A stretch of DNA of 64,000 bases from Piscicola geometra (lineage: Eukaryota > Annelida > Clitellata > Hirudinida > Piscicolidae). This document shows, one piece after another, positions 1 to 10,439 of the stretch. The stretch lies in NCBI GenBank assembly GCA_943735955.1, contig OX030957.1, forward strand, positions 8,391,844 to 8,455,843. The letters are read 5' to 3'. The translations under genes were made by a program, and so were the position numbers. Position 1 is the stretch's first letter. The number at the start of each line of letters is the position of its first letter. Below the pieces are notes generated by a model, which was given only the letters and a program-made list of their open reading frames with translations, had not been told where the DNA came from and searched no databases.

Positions 1-115
1 TGTTTTGTTGAGTGTTTGAAGGATTATTTAAGATGCATTTTCATAATAGCATTTTATAATAACATCCCAACATTTAGTGAGTACACAACAACAACAACAA
101 TAACAACAACAACAG

Positions 116-391
116 GGCTTCTACGTCGTGCAGTTGCACGCCAGCAGCGAAGGCTTGCAGGCGATCAAGGACCCTGACCCCTTGGTGCACAACGACCTGA
201 TGGACGGCAGGGACTGCTTCCTCTCACTCGCCAGGGAGAGGCGCTTGGAATTCTCGTCGATTCGCCGTTGCAAGTACTCGACGCTGGTGCTGCTGAACGA
301 ACTGCACACGCAGAGCAAAGACAACTTCGTGTACGTCTGCAACGCCTGCAAGTCCGCAGTCGAGAGTCTCTACCATTGCGACGTTTGCACT
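116..391 (+). CDS. CBP/p300 exon: end of HAT domain and first half of ZZ finger
   Basis: The acceptor AG is at 114-115, preceded by a (CAA)n tract instead of a pyrimidine tract. The translation starts GFYVVQLH and carries DPDPLVHNDLMDGRD, LEFSSIRR and LLNELHTQSKDNFVYVC. It then has ZZ-type cysteine pairs (CNAC, CDVC). It ends in phase 0 at the donor GTGCGT (392). The next exon restores the conserved DYDLC of the ZZ domain, which confirms the junction. All residues follow the CBP/p300 pattern. Confidence 0.93.
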
Positions 392-3300
392 GTGCGTGGG
401 TGTGGTGGCGCTTTGCTTGGGTGGTGATTGCTTTAAATGCTTTTCCCACGTGGATGACCGATGTTAGCATCTATCGTTGAGTCGCTCTTGTAAGTTGATC
501 AACCCACCAGGACTACGACCTCTGCATGGCGTGCTACCAACGCATGGGGCACCAGCACAAGATGGAGATGATCGGCTGTCTGGAGATGGGGACAGGTGAG
601 CAGGAGGGCCACGTGCAGCAGCAGCAGCAGGACGACGCCAAGCGGCTGGCCATCCAACGCTGCATCGCCTCGCTGGTGCACGCGTGCCAGTGCAGGGACG
701 GCAACTGCCACCTGGCCAGCTGTCACAAGATGAAAAGGATCATGGCGCATGCGAAGGGCTGCAAGCGCAAGAACAACAAGCAGTGCTCCATCTGTCGCCA
801 GCTCATCGCTCTTTGCTGCTACCACGCCAAGCACTGCGAGGAAGGCAAGTGTGCGGTGCCCTTCTGCTGCACCATCAAGCAGAAACTCCTTCTCCAGAAG
901 AGTCTCCAGGCCCAAATCATGAAGAGACGCATTGCCTGTCTGCAACTCGACCACAGCAACTACTCCTTCAACAAGGCCACCACTGCTGCTGCTGGTAGTA
1001 GTGGTGGTGGTGGTGGTGGTGGTGGTGGTGGTGGTGGTGGTGGTGGTGGTGGCAGAAATGTTAGCAACAGCAACCATCATCCTGACCTGACCACCAACAG
1101 TAGCATTGCTAATGTTAAAGCTCTTCACAAGAAGGCCGCATTGACGTGTGTTTCTGCTGCTAACACTAAGTTGCTTCCCTCCTCCATTCCTCCCACTCCT
1201 CCCTCCACCCATCCTCCCTCCACGTGCTCCCTTCCACGCCCTCCAAGTCTGTCTTGTTCATCCCCTGTTGAATGAATACATTTTTAATGAGTTTTCTTGT
1301 TGTTATCTTATCATTATATCATTGTTTTATCGCTTACCGTATCAAGATTGTCATTAACAGACGCACTGACTACAGCTTCGACGTCAGCAAGTGCAGAACT
1401 CAGCGGCAAGACAACGCCACGGCACCTGCCACCACCAGACTGCCACAATAAAGCTCACAATATCATCACTGCCACCACCACCATTGCCACCGGCATCACT
1501 GCCATCATCCTCACCACTGCCACTACCATCACTACCACCACTGTTGCACTGCCACCAGAGGCGGCCTGCAAGAAGATGGATCTGTCGAGCGACAAACTGC
1601 AGCTGTACTACATCATCCAGCAGAACCCTGCCGTCAGGAGCCGCTTCCAACAACTCATCGAGCAGAAGAAGCAACAGCAACCTGCCACCACAACCACCAC
1701 CATGACGACCATGACGACTGACTTTCGACAACAACAAAGTCTGAGTCAGAACAGAGAACTGCGACTGCAATCGCCACTGCAGTCGCCAACGCCACAACTC
1801 CCTCCTCACGCCAAACCTTCTCAGCCTCCAATGATGCACGAACTACCGCAACTGCTGCAAGTGCAACAACTACTCCTGCAACCACAACAACCACAACAAC
1901 AACAACCCATATACTTGAGATTCTCCCAACAACAACAACAACAACAACACTCGCATGTCTTCCACATCAATGCACAAAGCGTGCCAGCATGCACCTCCTC
2001 ACCCGCCCTTCAAATCTCCACTGACCACCTCAATACCAAGGTACGTCCCCCTCACTCCCTAACCATTCCTCAAGCGCTAACCACTCCTCAAACCCTACTT
2101 TCCCCTCAAACTCTACCCACCCTTCACTCCCTACCTACTTCTCTATCCTTGTCCATCCTGCACTCCCTACCCACGCCCATCTTGCCTGCACTCTCCATCA
2201 ACGACCAACAGCAACTCCTCCAACTCCTTCTCAACCAGGTTTGCCTTTCTTTTTTCGCTCGTCTCTCGTTCTCGCTGAGCTGTTACAACCTTGCTTACAA
2301 GAACTTTCATCTTCATTATTTAGCATTTAACTAGCTTAGAGACCGACCGAAACATATATTATTATTTCGGCCGAAACCGAAATTAGGCCGAAATTAAAAT
2401 CCCATTTTCGGCCGAAACCGAAATTTTTCCCAACTTTTATTAAAAGCAAAAAAATAGTATTTAACGATGATGATGTCAGTTTAATAAGTAAATCCAAACA
2501 AGCGTATATTTTAAGCCAAAAAATAAAAGTTGTTCAACAACAAAAATGGTCTAAATAAGTAATTGTTTATTAAAATCAAAAATAGTATTGAATGATGAAA
2601 ATTCTGTTTAATAATTGAATCCAAACAAACGAATATTGTAAGCAAGAAATAACTGTTTTTAAAAATTTTAACCAAGAAGGTTGCTGCGACGATCTGCGTA
2701 GATTTGCCCTGCAGAAATAAATAGTTGCTCGCTAGCCACACTTGTTAGGGGTGCAGATAAGTATTTTTGAGCAGCAGGCTCAAGACATGAATATTGACTG
2801 CAATGCCAATATATTGGGGGTTCTGTTGATTCTAGGCTCTTTAAGATACGCCTGGGCTTTCGATTCATATACACTGTTTATCTAAGCAAGGATATCTAGA
2901 ACTCCAAATGCTTGTACATGTCATTCGAACAATTAGTCTAATGTCACCCATAAATCAATCAACCACGATAACTAATAGATATCTAATAGAGAGGAGAATC
3001 GAACCCAAACTTAATAGTTCGAGTTCGATTGAGGATCAAATATATCAGATAAACTACATAAATAAATAAAAATTTCTGTTTTTCGGTAAATATGAGATCC
3101 ATTTCGGCCGAAACCGAAATTGAGGCGAAATTTAAAAAATATTTTCGGCCGAAACCGAAAAATTGCCGAAATTTGAAATTTTGATTCGGCCGAAACCGAA
3201 AAACTGCCGAAACTAAGAAAATTGACAATTTCGGCGCCGAAACCGAAACCGAACCGAATTTCGGTCGGTCTCTAAACTAGCTGATCATCATGAGCACTAT

Positions 3301-4504
3301 GAATTTCACATAGTCACGTATTTAAGATTATTCACAAACATTCGCCCATGCAACCGCCATAGAACCAACTGGTTGCTTTGTGCCAGTCTGTCGACAACAA
3401 TCAACTTCTCTTCAAAGCCCTTGACAACAACAACATCAACAACAAAGTGATCAACAACAACATCAACAACAACATCATCAACAACAACATCAACAACATC
3501 AACAACAACATCATCAACAACATCAGCAACAACATTATTAACAACAACATCAACAACAACATCAGCAACAACATTATTAACAACAACATCAGCAACAACA
3601 ACATTATTAACAACAACAGCAACATCACTAACATTCTGATGGCCACTGGCGACAAGACCACAGCCAAGCTGACAGGCAATAATAATAATCATAATAATAA
3701 CAATCATATAAATAATAATAACAACAAAACTCGGTACTACATCCCATCCCTCAACACCACTCTTCAAGTCGCTTCCACACAATCGCTAGAGTTGCCACAA
3801 CACACGCAACAAGTACAACACACGCAACAAGTACCACACACGCAACAAGTACAACACACGCAACAAGTACAACACACGCAACAAGTACAACACACGCAAC
3901 AACCACTAAAACAACTGCAACAACGACAGCAGGCACACGACGACAACTCTTCACTGCTGCACCAACTTCTCGTCAAGAACAGCAGTCTCAAGATGCGCAA
4001 CATCAAGAAGTTCTCTCTCAACAACAACAACAAAATCAACAACAGCAACAGCATCAATAACAACAGCAACAAAAACACTAATGATTTCTTCAACTCGACA
4101 CTTCTCTCCTTGGATAGCCTACCAAGCGGCAAGGCACTCGACCAGTGCGCAGCAGATGCGGCAGCAGTGGCAGCCTCCTCCCTCAAGCCAAACTCTGTCT
4201 TCTCGCTGCAGCATCCGCACGAACAACAAGGCACCTTCGTCATCAGTGCAGACCACCATCTACTAAAGCAGCAAGCAAGCACTCCACAACTCATCCTGCT
4301 CCCACCTCCATGCCCCACCAGCATCCTCAAGCAACACTCCATGCAGCACTGCACCGAGCAAGGTGATGAACTGCTCAAGCAACAATTTCATGCCGACAAA
4401 CAACATTACATCCTCGTCGGCGCTTCAAACAACCACTTCTTTAATACCAGAACTACCACTACCACTACTCCTACCACTACTCCTTCACCTACTACTACTA
4501 ATAA

Positions 4505-4564
<60 letters not shown>

Positions 4565-5126
4565 GACTACTACTACCACTATTCCTTCTCCTACTACTAC
4601 TACCACTACTACTACCACTACTCCTACTCCTACTATATCGGCTACTACATCTTCCCATAATGTTTCTACATTGTCGATGAGTGCCACTACAGGCGCAAGT
4701 GCTGCCAAAGAGGTGACCAAGGGCGACAAGAAGGTGAAGGTCTTTGCGCCCAACTCACTGCACCTCAAGCCACTCCACTTCCCCCTCCTCTCTTCTCTCA
4801 CTCCTTCATTAACACCCACTACGACATTATCTCCATCATCATTATCATCGTCGTCATCAACAATCGCTTTGAACGACTTTTTCACAAATGAATGCAACAA
4901 AACCACCATCACTCCATCAGCTGATGATGTCATGTTTGTTCAGCATTTGACATCATTATCATCCCCCTTCTTGTCGTCTTCCTCATCCTCTTCTTTCCAG
5001 TCACTCACTCACTCATTTTCCTTTTCTTCATCATCATCATCATCATCTTCATCGACCATCCCTTCCAGCAATCACCACTCCCTCTCCCCGCAAGACCGCC
5101 TCTTCAGGTATGCTGAGCAGTTATGA
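116..5126 (+). CDS. CBP/p300-type histone acetyltransferase, 3' part of gene (5' end outside window)
   Basis: Lysine acetyltransferase and transcriptional coactivator acting in the nucleus. Exons I can support are 116-391, 511-994, 1361-2238 and 3387-5126. The encoded order is the C-terminal part of the HAT domain (DPDPL, DLMDGRD, LEFSS.RR, ELHTQS motifs), ZZ zinc finger, TAZ2 zinc domain, an NCBD-like helix segment, then a Gln/Asn/Thr/Ser-rich tail. HAT-ZZ-TAZ2-NCBD in this order is diagnostic of CBP/p300. Exon phases agree: 391/511 phase 0, 994/1361 phase 1, 2238/3387 phase 0. The stop is TGA at 5124-5126, and AATAAA lies at 5310-5315. The KIX, bromodomain and most of the HAT must lie left of the window. 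The least certain boundary is the donor at 994, because several GGT codons there could serve. CBP and p300 cannot be told apart; many invertebrates have one ancestral gene. Confidence 0.93.
511..994 (+). CDS. CBP/p300 exon: second half of ZZ finger plus TAZ2 domain
   Basis: The exon begins DYDLCMACYQ after CCACCAG. A Gln stretch separates ZZ from TAZ2. TAZ2 runs from about RLAIQRCIASLVHACQC to IKQKLLLQKSLQAQ, with the Cys/His zinc ligands of the family (HACQCRDGNC, MKRIMAHAKGC, CSICRQLIALCCYHAKHC, CAVPFC). TAZ2 binds activation domains of p53, STAT and E1A-like partners. The reading frame stays open to TGA at 1273-1275 through a GGT (poly-Gly) run at 1003-1051. I end the exon at G994 because that phase matches the next exon, which leaves the Gly run intronic. 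Read-through would instead give a form ending soon after TAZ2. Confidence 0.85.
1361..2238 (+). CDS. CBP/p300 exon: Thr-rich linker, NCBD-like segment, Gln-rich region
   Basis: The exon is open throughout and lies between acceptor ATTAACAG (ending 1360) and donor CAG|GTTTGC (2239). An earlier donor at 2041 (AAG|GTACGT) could give a shorter form in the same phase. At about 1576-1680 the protein reads LSSDKLQLYYIIQQNPAVRS followed by RFQQLIEQKK. This resembles the CBP NCBD/IBiD helices (..LN.L..NP.L...F...R.), which bind nuclear receptor coactivators and IRF3. Gln-rich runs follow at about 1855-1950 and the exon ends near QQQLLQLLLNQ. The NCBD call is from pattern and position only. Confidence 0.72.
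2337..3274 (-). mobile_element. hAT-type DNA transposon remnant with 8-bp TSD, in CBP/p300 intron
   Basis: Ends are perfect inverted repeats (TAGAGACCGACCGAAA left, its complement right). They are flanked by the exact 8-bp duplication AACTAGCT (2329-2336 and 3275-3282). Subterminal regions hold repeated TTCGGCCGAAACCGAAA motifs, about three on the right side and two on the left. On the minus strand at 2668-2874 is a transposase C-terminal fragment reading YLSAPLTSVASEQLFISAGQ then IYADRR, the hAT dimerisation (hATC) signature. The element is far too short for a full transposase, so it is an internally deleted, non-autonomous copy. It sits between the donor at 2239 and acceptor at 3386, so splicing removes it. 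Confidence 0.9.
3387..5126 (+). CDS. CBP/p300 terminal exon: low-complexity Asn/Gln/Thr/Ser tail
   Basis: The acceptor TGCCAG at 3381-3386 gives phase 0, matching the donor at 2239. The exon encodes about 579 residues that are nearly all low complexity. In order these are Asn/Ile repeats from CAACAACAT codon runs (3420-3620), a six-residue Gln/His/Thr repeat from an 18-bp unit (about 3798-3900), Asn runs, a long Thr run from ACT codons (about 4495-4620) and Ser runs (about 4830-5060). Short non-repetitive islands (for example around 4080-4230 and 4690-4780) keep the frame, which argues for real coding sequence. The stop is TGA at 5124. A donor-like AG|GTATGC at 5108 offers an alternative end, but no further exon is seen. 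Confidence 0.7.
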
Positions 5127-5154
5127 CCCACGCCTGCAAATCTCCTCTGTGTCC

Positions 5155-5275
5155 CTTCACCACCATCATCATCATAACCACCATCATTATCATCATCATC
5201 ATAACCACTACCACCACCATCATCATCATAACCACCGCCATCACCATCATCATCATAACCACCGCCATGCGCTAT
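5155..5275 (+). repeat. CAC/CAT-rich tandem repeat in CBP/p300 3'UTR
   Basis: Imperfect array of CACCATCATCATAACC-type units just after the stop codon and before the AATAAA. It lies within the inferred 3'UTR. Confidence 0.75.
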
Positions 5276-5309
5276 ACATTTAGTGACGTTTGCAGGTAGT
5301 TAAACGTGC

Positions 5310-5315
5310 AATAAA
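5310..5315 (+). terminator. Polyadenylation signal, CBP/p300
   Basis: Canonical AATAAA about 185 nt after the TGA stop. It is the first such hexamer downstream. Confidence 0.55.
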
Positions 5316-5872
5316 TACCGAATAGAGGACGTACTGAAGGTATCCGAACTGGTCGAACGGCTGTCGCTCACTAGTTGCATTGATTGTTGCAGCGTGCGTG
5401 CATTCGGCAAACTGGGTCTCTTGCACGTCTCCATGAGTTATTTCCGCTAGAAATTATTTATTCATTTTTTGATGTATTCATTCATTCCATCATAGGTTCA
5501 ATTAAATATCTATTTATTCGGTCACTCACGCATTTATTGGCATGCTCATCTTGCAAGTACCTCCTTAGGCTAATTCCCTTGCACTCTTCAGCCATTCGTT
5601 CTCTTCGTGCTCTTGTCTTCGTCTCGAAATACTGGTGTGAAAAATCTCTAAATTATATCGTTTCCGTTGAAGCTGGTCTGTTCAGGCGCTTTTATTCATC
5701 TGTCGCCGTTATCAATATTATTTTCCAAGAATGCTTGTTATCAATCGAGTCTGAGTGTCGCCAGCATTCTTAAAGTCCCTTCTTATGTATTTAAACATTC
5801 AAAATATTTTTTCAAAATCGTTTTAGACATTTCAACTTATTACCTTTGAAATTTTTTGTCGTATTGGATCAT
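5316..5872. other. Intergenic stretch after CBP/p300, nothing recognised
   Basis: An open frame of about 129 codons at 5384-5773 has no recognisable motif and composition like the surrounding AT-rich DNA. I do not call a gene here. Part may be a longer 3'UTR. Confidence 0.4.
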
Positions 5873-6048
<176 letters not shown>

Positions 6049-6523
6049 CGAAGGTCAGATGCAAGAGAATTGAAATTTTAGTCGCCTGATCTCCCTATTA
6101 TATTCATTCTAGCACGTTCAATCTGATTTCCCAAATGTTGTATTAAGTGCTTTATTGTGTGCATTGTATTGTGCTTGTCTTCATTTCAAGTAAGTTAAGT
6201 TTAGTCTAGTGAGGAGGTCTCAGTGACTCAAAGATACTGCTACTCTAGTGATTGCATCTTTCATGAGGTTCAATAAACAAACAAATGTTCTAAATGATGT
6301 CATCCAAAGTATTGCGAATAAAATCAAGTTCTGCTTCGTACTTTCATCAGCTGGACGAGGACCTTTGTATTCATTTCCTGAAGTCTGCGCTGCTTTATGC
6401 TCAGTGCTGAGCAAAAAATTACAGAAAAATTTGGAACTAGTTCCAGATTTAAAATATATATAAAAAATAATATGAAATACATATTTAAACAATTTAAATG
6501 AATGAATTTAAATAGTTTGGTTA

Positions 6524-6548
6524 GCGGCTGCCATTTTGGCAGCCGCTC
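6524..6548. repeat. Short perfect hairpin (AGCGGCTGCCA / TGGCAGCCGCT)
   Basis: An 11-bp perfect inverted repeat with a 3-nt loop in otherwise AT-rich DNA. No U-tract or gene neighbour suggests a role. It may be a remnant of a foldback element. Confidence 0.6.
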
Positions 6549-7039
6549 AAATAAATTTGTAGAATAAACGGTTTTGGGTATAATATATTAAAATTTTAGA
6601 ATCTTAAGTCTAAATAAAAATTAAATTTAATTAATTAGAATGTTTTTAGTGCGAATGTTGGTTGTTTTAAATCTGTCGAGAATGGCCGCAGCAGACAAGA
6701 TGGCCGCAGGGAATCAAAGCGCTCAAGGAGAAAGGATAAAGGAGAAAGCTTTCCATAGCAGCAGCAGTACCAGCGTTGGCAAAGACTTCTCCTTCACCCT
6801 CTTTCGCAGCCTCAGCCCCGTGGCAAGACAGAAAATTGAGAAGAATGATGATTGTGTTTTGAGGATGATTGTGCTGTGGTATGAGTGTTGGTATTGTGGT
6901 GATGATTGATTTTTTTATTTATGGTGATAGTGATTTTTTGGCGGTGATTGTCATGGTGGGGTGGATGAGGTTGGATTATTGAGGTTGATTGTGTGTTTAT
7001 ATATATATTTAAATTTATATTTATACATATATTGGTAGT
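6549..7039. other. Intergenic, one unassigned open frame
   Basis: The frame 6640-6909 (89 codons) includes a GC-richer core around 6680-6835 encoding a Ser-rich stretch. No family is recognised and no splice-supported partner is seen. It is followed by GATTGTG-rich simple sequence. Confidence 0.25.
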
Positions 7040-7049
7040 GGTCTAAAAA

Positions 7050-7147
7050 CCGTTTTATTTAACAAATTTATTTGAAGAGCGCCTTTGTTCACTTAGTAAA
7101 GGGCGCTATACAAATCATTAGTGATTGATTGATTGATTGATTGATTG
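7050..7147 (+). mobile_element. L2/CR1-like LINE 3' tail
   Basis: The motif AAAGGGCGCTATACAAATCA, then (TGAT)n, is the typical 3' terminus of L2/CR1-type LINEs. The same GCGCTATACAAA ending occurs at about 14930 (attached to a recognisable LINE coding end) and inverted at about 62615. Only the tail is left. Confidence 0.7.
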
Positions 7148-7329
7148 AGTAGATCACAGTTATGGCGTCGATAATTCTTCTACTAGTTTGAGGAGTATGA
7201 AGGGGAGTTCTTTATCTGGACCTTTGGATGTAGGTTTAGATGGTTGGTTGAAAAGTCTTTGAACAATATTCCATAAAATTATAATTCTTAAAATTATCTT
7301 CATTGAAGCATCATCACCATTGTATTTAT

Positions 7330-9480
7330 ACTTAAGTAGAGGGAAGAAAGGATCATCGATTTCAAAACTTCCAAACGTCCACTTAATAAATGATTAACAT
7401 TAACAATACAAGAAGTTTGACACAAAAATTAATTTTTTATGTCACAAATACCCCCCACCCTTACTGCGATTGAAAAAAAAGACGCAAAATGGGAGATGAT
7501 AAACCTTTTATTCACTATAAAAACACATTTTTTAAACTTTTTTAAAGTTTTTTTTCTTTTTTGATATTTTAATTTTTCTTGGTTAATACGTCGATAAAAA
7601 ATTGTAAACTTTTTCATTTCAGTGAAAGGGTCATTTTTTATTTCAACAGACATAAAAGTTTAAGTATTTTTCGCTTCTTTATACGAACCAGCTTTTTTTT
7701 ACATTTTTGCTTTTATTTGAAACTTAGCTTTCTTTCTTCTACTCTAGTTGAATTTTAATTATTGAGTCGCTGCCTTGAAGTGTCAAAAAGTTTTGGAAAA
7801 TGTGTGGTTGTTCTCGCTTGGAGACCCCCGCCTTCATACAAACATATACCCATACATTTATAAGTAGTTTGATTGGCCCAGCGTTAATATATGCATGACT
7901 TTGATTGGTCACTACTTGTGTAAAAACATGACTAAAACATATATTACGCAGCTTTAAGATTAACATTTTATAGCTAACGGCACTGTTTATTTACTAATAT
8001 CAGCTGATGTATGTAAGACATGAAAATAATGATAAATAAAGGCGGCCATTTTTTTTAATCTTTCGGCAACTATTTGATACGAGATATATCGTAAAATGAA
8101 CAAGAATTATGGCTTATTTACTTCTAGAATATGACCTGAATGAAAAAGAGAGAAACAATCAAAGTCGAAAAAATTTCATCGAAATGATTTATTGCTCTAA
8201 TTATTAGAGTCTAATTTGCAGCATATCCTTTGCAGCTTTAACAAATTCAAATCTGTTCACAGTCGTTTAAAAATTAAGTTTTTACCACTTTATTAAACTC
8301 GATATGTTAAAAATGTAAAAATATTATGTGAAATTGTTCACTAAAAAAATGTTGGCATAATATTGGTCAGAGGACTAAAAGTCATCAGCATGTTTTACTA
8401 ATAAAACGTGGGTAGATGTTTCATAATTTTAAAGTATTTTCTTTTGCCTATCAGCAGTCAGAATATTTCTTCTTGGATAGTCCTGACATGTTTTATTTTA
8501 AATCTTCTTTTTATCAATGTCAGCTACCATGATACAAAATAGGTGGTTAAATTAAGTTGATAATGGGTTTGAAAATATTATAGAACAGTGTCATAATGTT
8601 GAAAAAAAGACCTATTTCACTGTTAGTGGGCAAGTCACTTCAAAACCCAACAGGCCATAGGCTGCTCCATTCTCTTGACTGATCTCTTTTGCTTCTGCTG
8701 GTGCACATGGAATGTGCTTGGTTTTCGTTAGCTCAAATCTCTTCTAGCCCTTTGTATTTTGTTGTTGTTGAATGAGTGAGAATGAATAAGCCTTATTCAA
8801 TAAGGAAGGAACATACATTCTCAGTGGGATGGTTTTCGAGAATAAAAACAATTGATGCACTATCTTACGTGAAATACTTAATAATAGGTTTTTATTACCT
8901 TCAATTAAGTTTAAACTTTTAAAAATTAAGTTTTACGTGAAATACTTAATAATTGGTAAAATAGAATATTTTAAATTTATAAGATATTTTTCACCATATT
9001 ACTAGTAAAACATTTTTAATAAATTAAAAAATATTATGTGAAATTTTTCAATAAAAAAGTTGTTGCATAATATTGGTCAGAGCACTAAATGTCATAGGCA
9101 AAACTTAAATTATTTTATTTTGCCTATTAGCATTACCACACAGCTATTTAAACATTGGAAACTTGTCTTCAATAATTGTTATGGATGTGTGCTTGTGTGT
9201 ATGTGCATTTTATGTTTGGTGGACTAATCAAATGCATGCATACTAATCAACGCTGGGCCAATCAAACTATATGAGTATATGTTTGTATGAAGGCGGGGGT
9301 CTACAAGCGAGAGCATCCAAATGTGTTTTTCTAGTAAATCTCCCGTTTTGTGGGTTTTTTTTTCAATCACGGAGAAAGGTTATTTAAAAAATTTTTTATT
9401 GTTAGTGTTAATCATGTTCTAAGTGGACGTTTTGAAATCGATGATTATGCCCCCCTCCCTATCTATAAGCTATTCACGGC
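7330..9480. mobile_element. Large imperfect inverted-repeat (foldback-like) element
   Basis: The left arm (about 7330-7530 plus 7790-7915) is matched in inverse order by the right arm (about 9205-9480). Matching blocks include AACGTCCACTTA near 7374 with TAAGTGGACGTTTTGAAATC near 9420, GACCCCCGCCTTCATACAAA near 7823 with its complement near 9283, and TTTGATTGGCCCAGCGTTAA near 7869 with its complement near 9248. The left arm carries extra sequence at about 7530-7790. The centre has no transposase-like frame. Class unknown. Confidence 0.7.
8312..9115. repeat. Direct repeat pair inside the foldback-like region
   Basis: About 90 bp at 8312-8400 (AAAAATATTATGTGAAATTG ... GCATAATATTGGTCAGAGGA) recur at about 9028-9112 with scattered differences, same orientation. 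A second short pair (ACGTGAAATACTTAATAAT) lies at about 8868 and 8935. Confidence 0.65.
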
Positions 9481-10003
9481 CACCTCACAAGACAGAAATA
9501 CTTTTTTTTGCCATAACAATTGTTTTTCATTGTTGAAAATCATTAGTTTCATTTAATTTGATATAAGGAATCCGAGTGAAAAGATTAAAAAATAATCTCT
9601 TTAAATAGGACAAAGTTAATACAATTTGAAAGCTTCACTTATGGAAGAAACAACTTTTACTTAGTTTATTCTTATTATAATATATATAATATAAAATAAT
9701 AAATTTTTGTTCATTCTTATTAATTATTAAACACTTTTGTGAAGTTTAAAATAATTTGCTATTTGTTTCTGAAGAATCTAAAACTAAAATAATTCAGCCT
9801 TACATATATTGACAATGTTCTCAATGAATGAAAAAAAAACTTTTTAAATACGTTTATTCAATGTGCAAAAGCTGAAACTAATATTTAATCAATTGTTCAA
9901 TTAACAAAAAATGTGACATTATACCTACCATGCAATTTTTTATAGTTTCATGTTCTTCAATAAACAAATGTCTTTTAGAAATACTAGAATAAGGGGCTTT
10001 TAT

Positions 10004-10192
10004 TTAAGATAAAACACATTTTTGTGAAACATTCTGTTTTTCTTCTCTTGCTGGCCACTGATAATAACCAGGTTTCTTGGACGCATTAAGAAACTTCACA
10101 ACTGCATTTTCTTCGCCTATAACTTTTTCCACATAACCAGGATACCAATTATCTTGGTAAGCCACGGCTACATATTCATTCAGTTGTAATTT
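10004..10192 (-). pseudogene. Minus-strand 3'-terminal exon or transposon gene end with a 'WYPGYVEKV...WP' domain
   Basis: On the minus strand, an acceptor-like GATTTAG is followed by 62 open codons that begin KLQLNEYVAVAYQDNWYPGY. They continue with VEKVIGEENAVVKFL and end around YYQWPAREEKQ, then a TAA stop. AATAAA follows directly (9998-10003 on this strand). Small Tudor/SH3-like modules with a closing W-P motif are common at the C-termini of transposon-derived hypothetical animal proteins. I recognise the style, not a specific family. No upstream exon was found, so it could be the tail of a dead transposon gene. Confidence 0.45.
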
Positions 10193-10439
10193 CTAAATCA
10201 TAATCAATTTTTTGTTTAGTCGGAATCATGGTTTTTTGGTCTATACTGGTCACAGCCTGACAGACGCAGGCCATGTTACAATGGTTCTAAGAACCATGGT
10301 TCTTATACGCCAGAGGCGCCGCTCTACACGACGTACACCTCTCTCAATGCACCGTGAATTATCATACACCTAGTGTATATGATTTTGGTTACATTGTCAG
10401 CAAGTGAACACATACACTACTAATTTACTGTCCACAAAC

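Noticed and set aside
5384..5773. 129-codon frame downstream of CBP/p300
   Set aside because: Composition like flanking non-coding DNA, no motif, and it lies after the CBP/p300 poly(A) signal.
6640..6909. 89-codon frame with a Ser-rich core
   Set aside because: No recognisable family and no splice partners; left as unassigned intergenic sequence.
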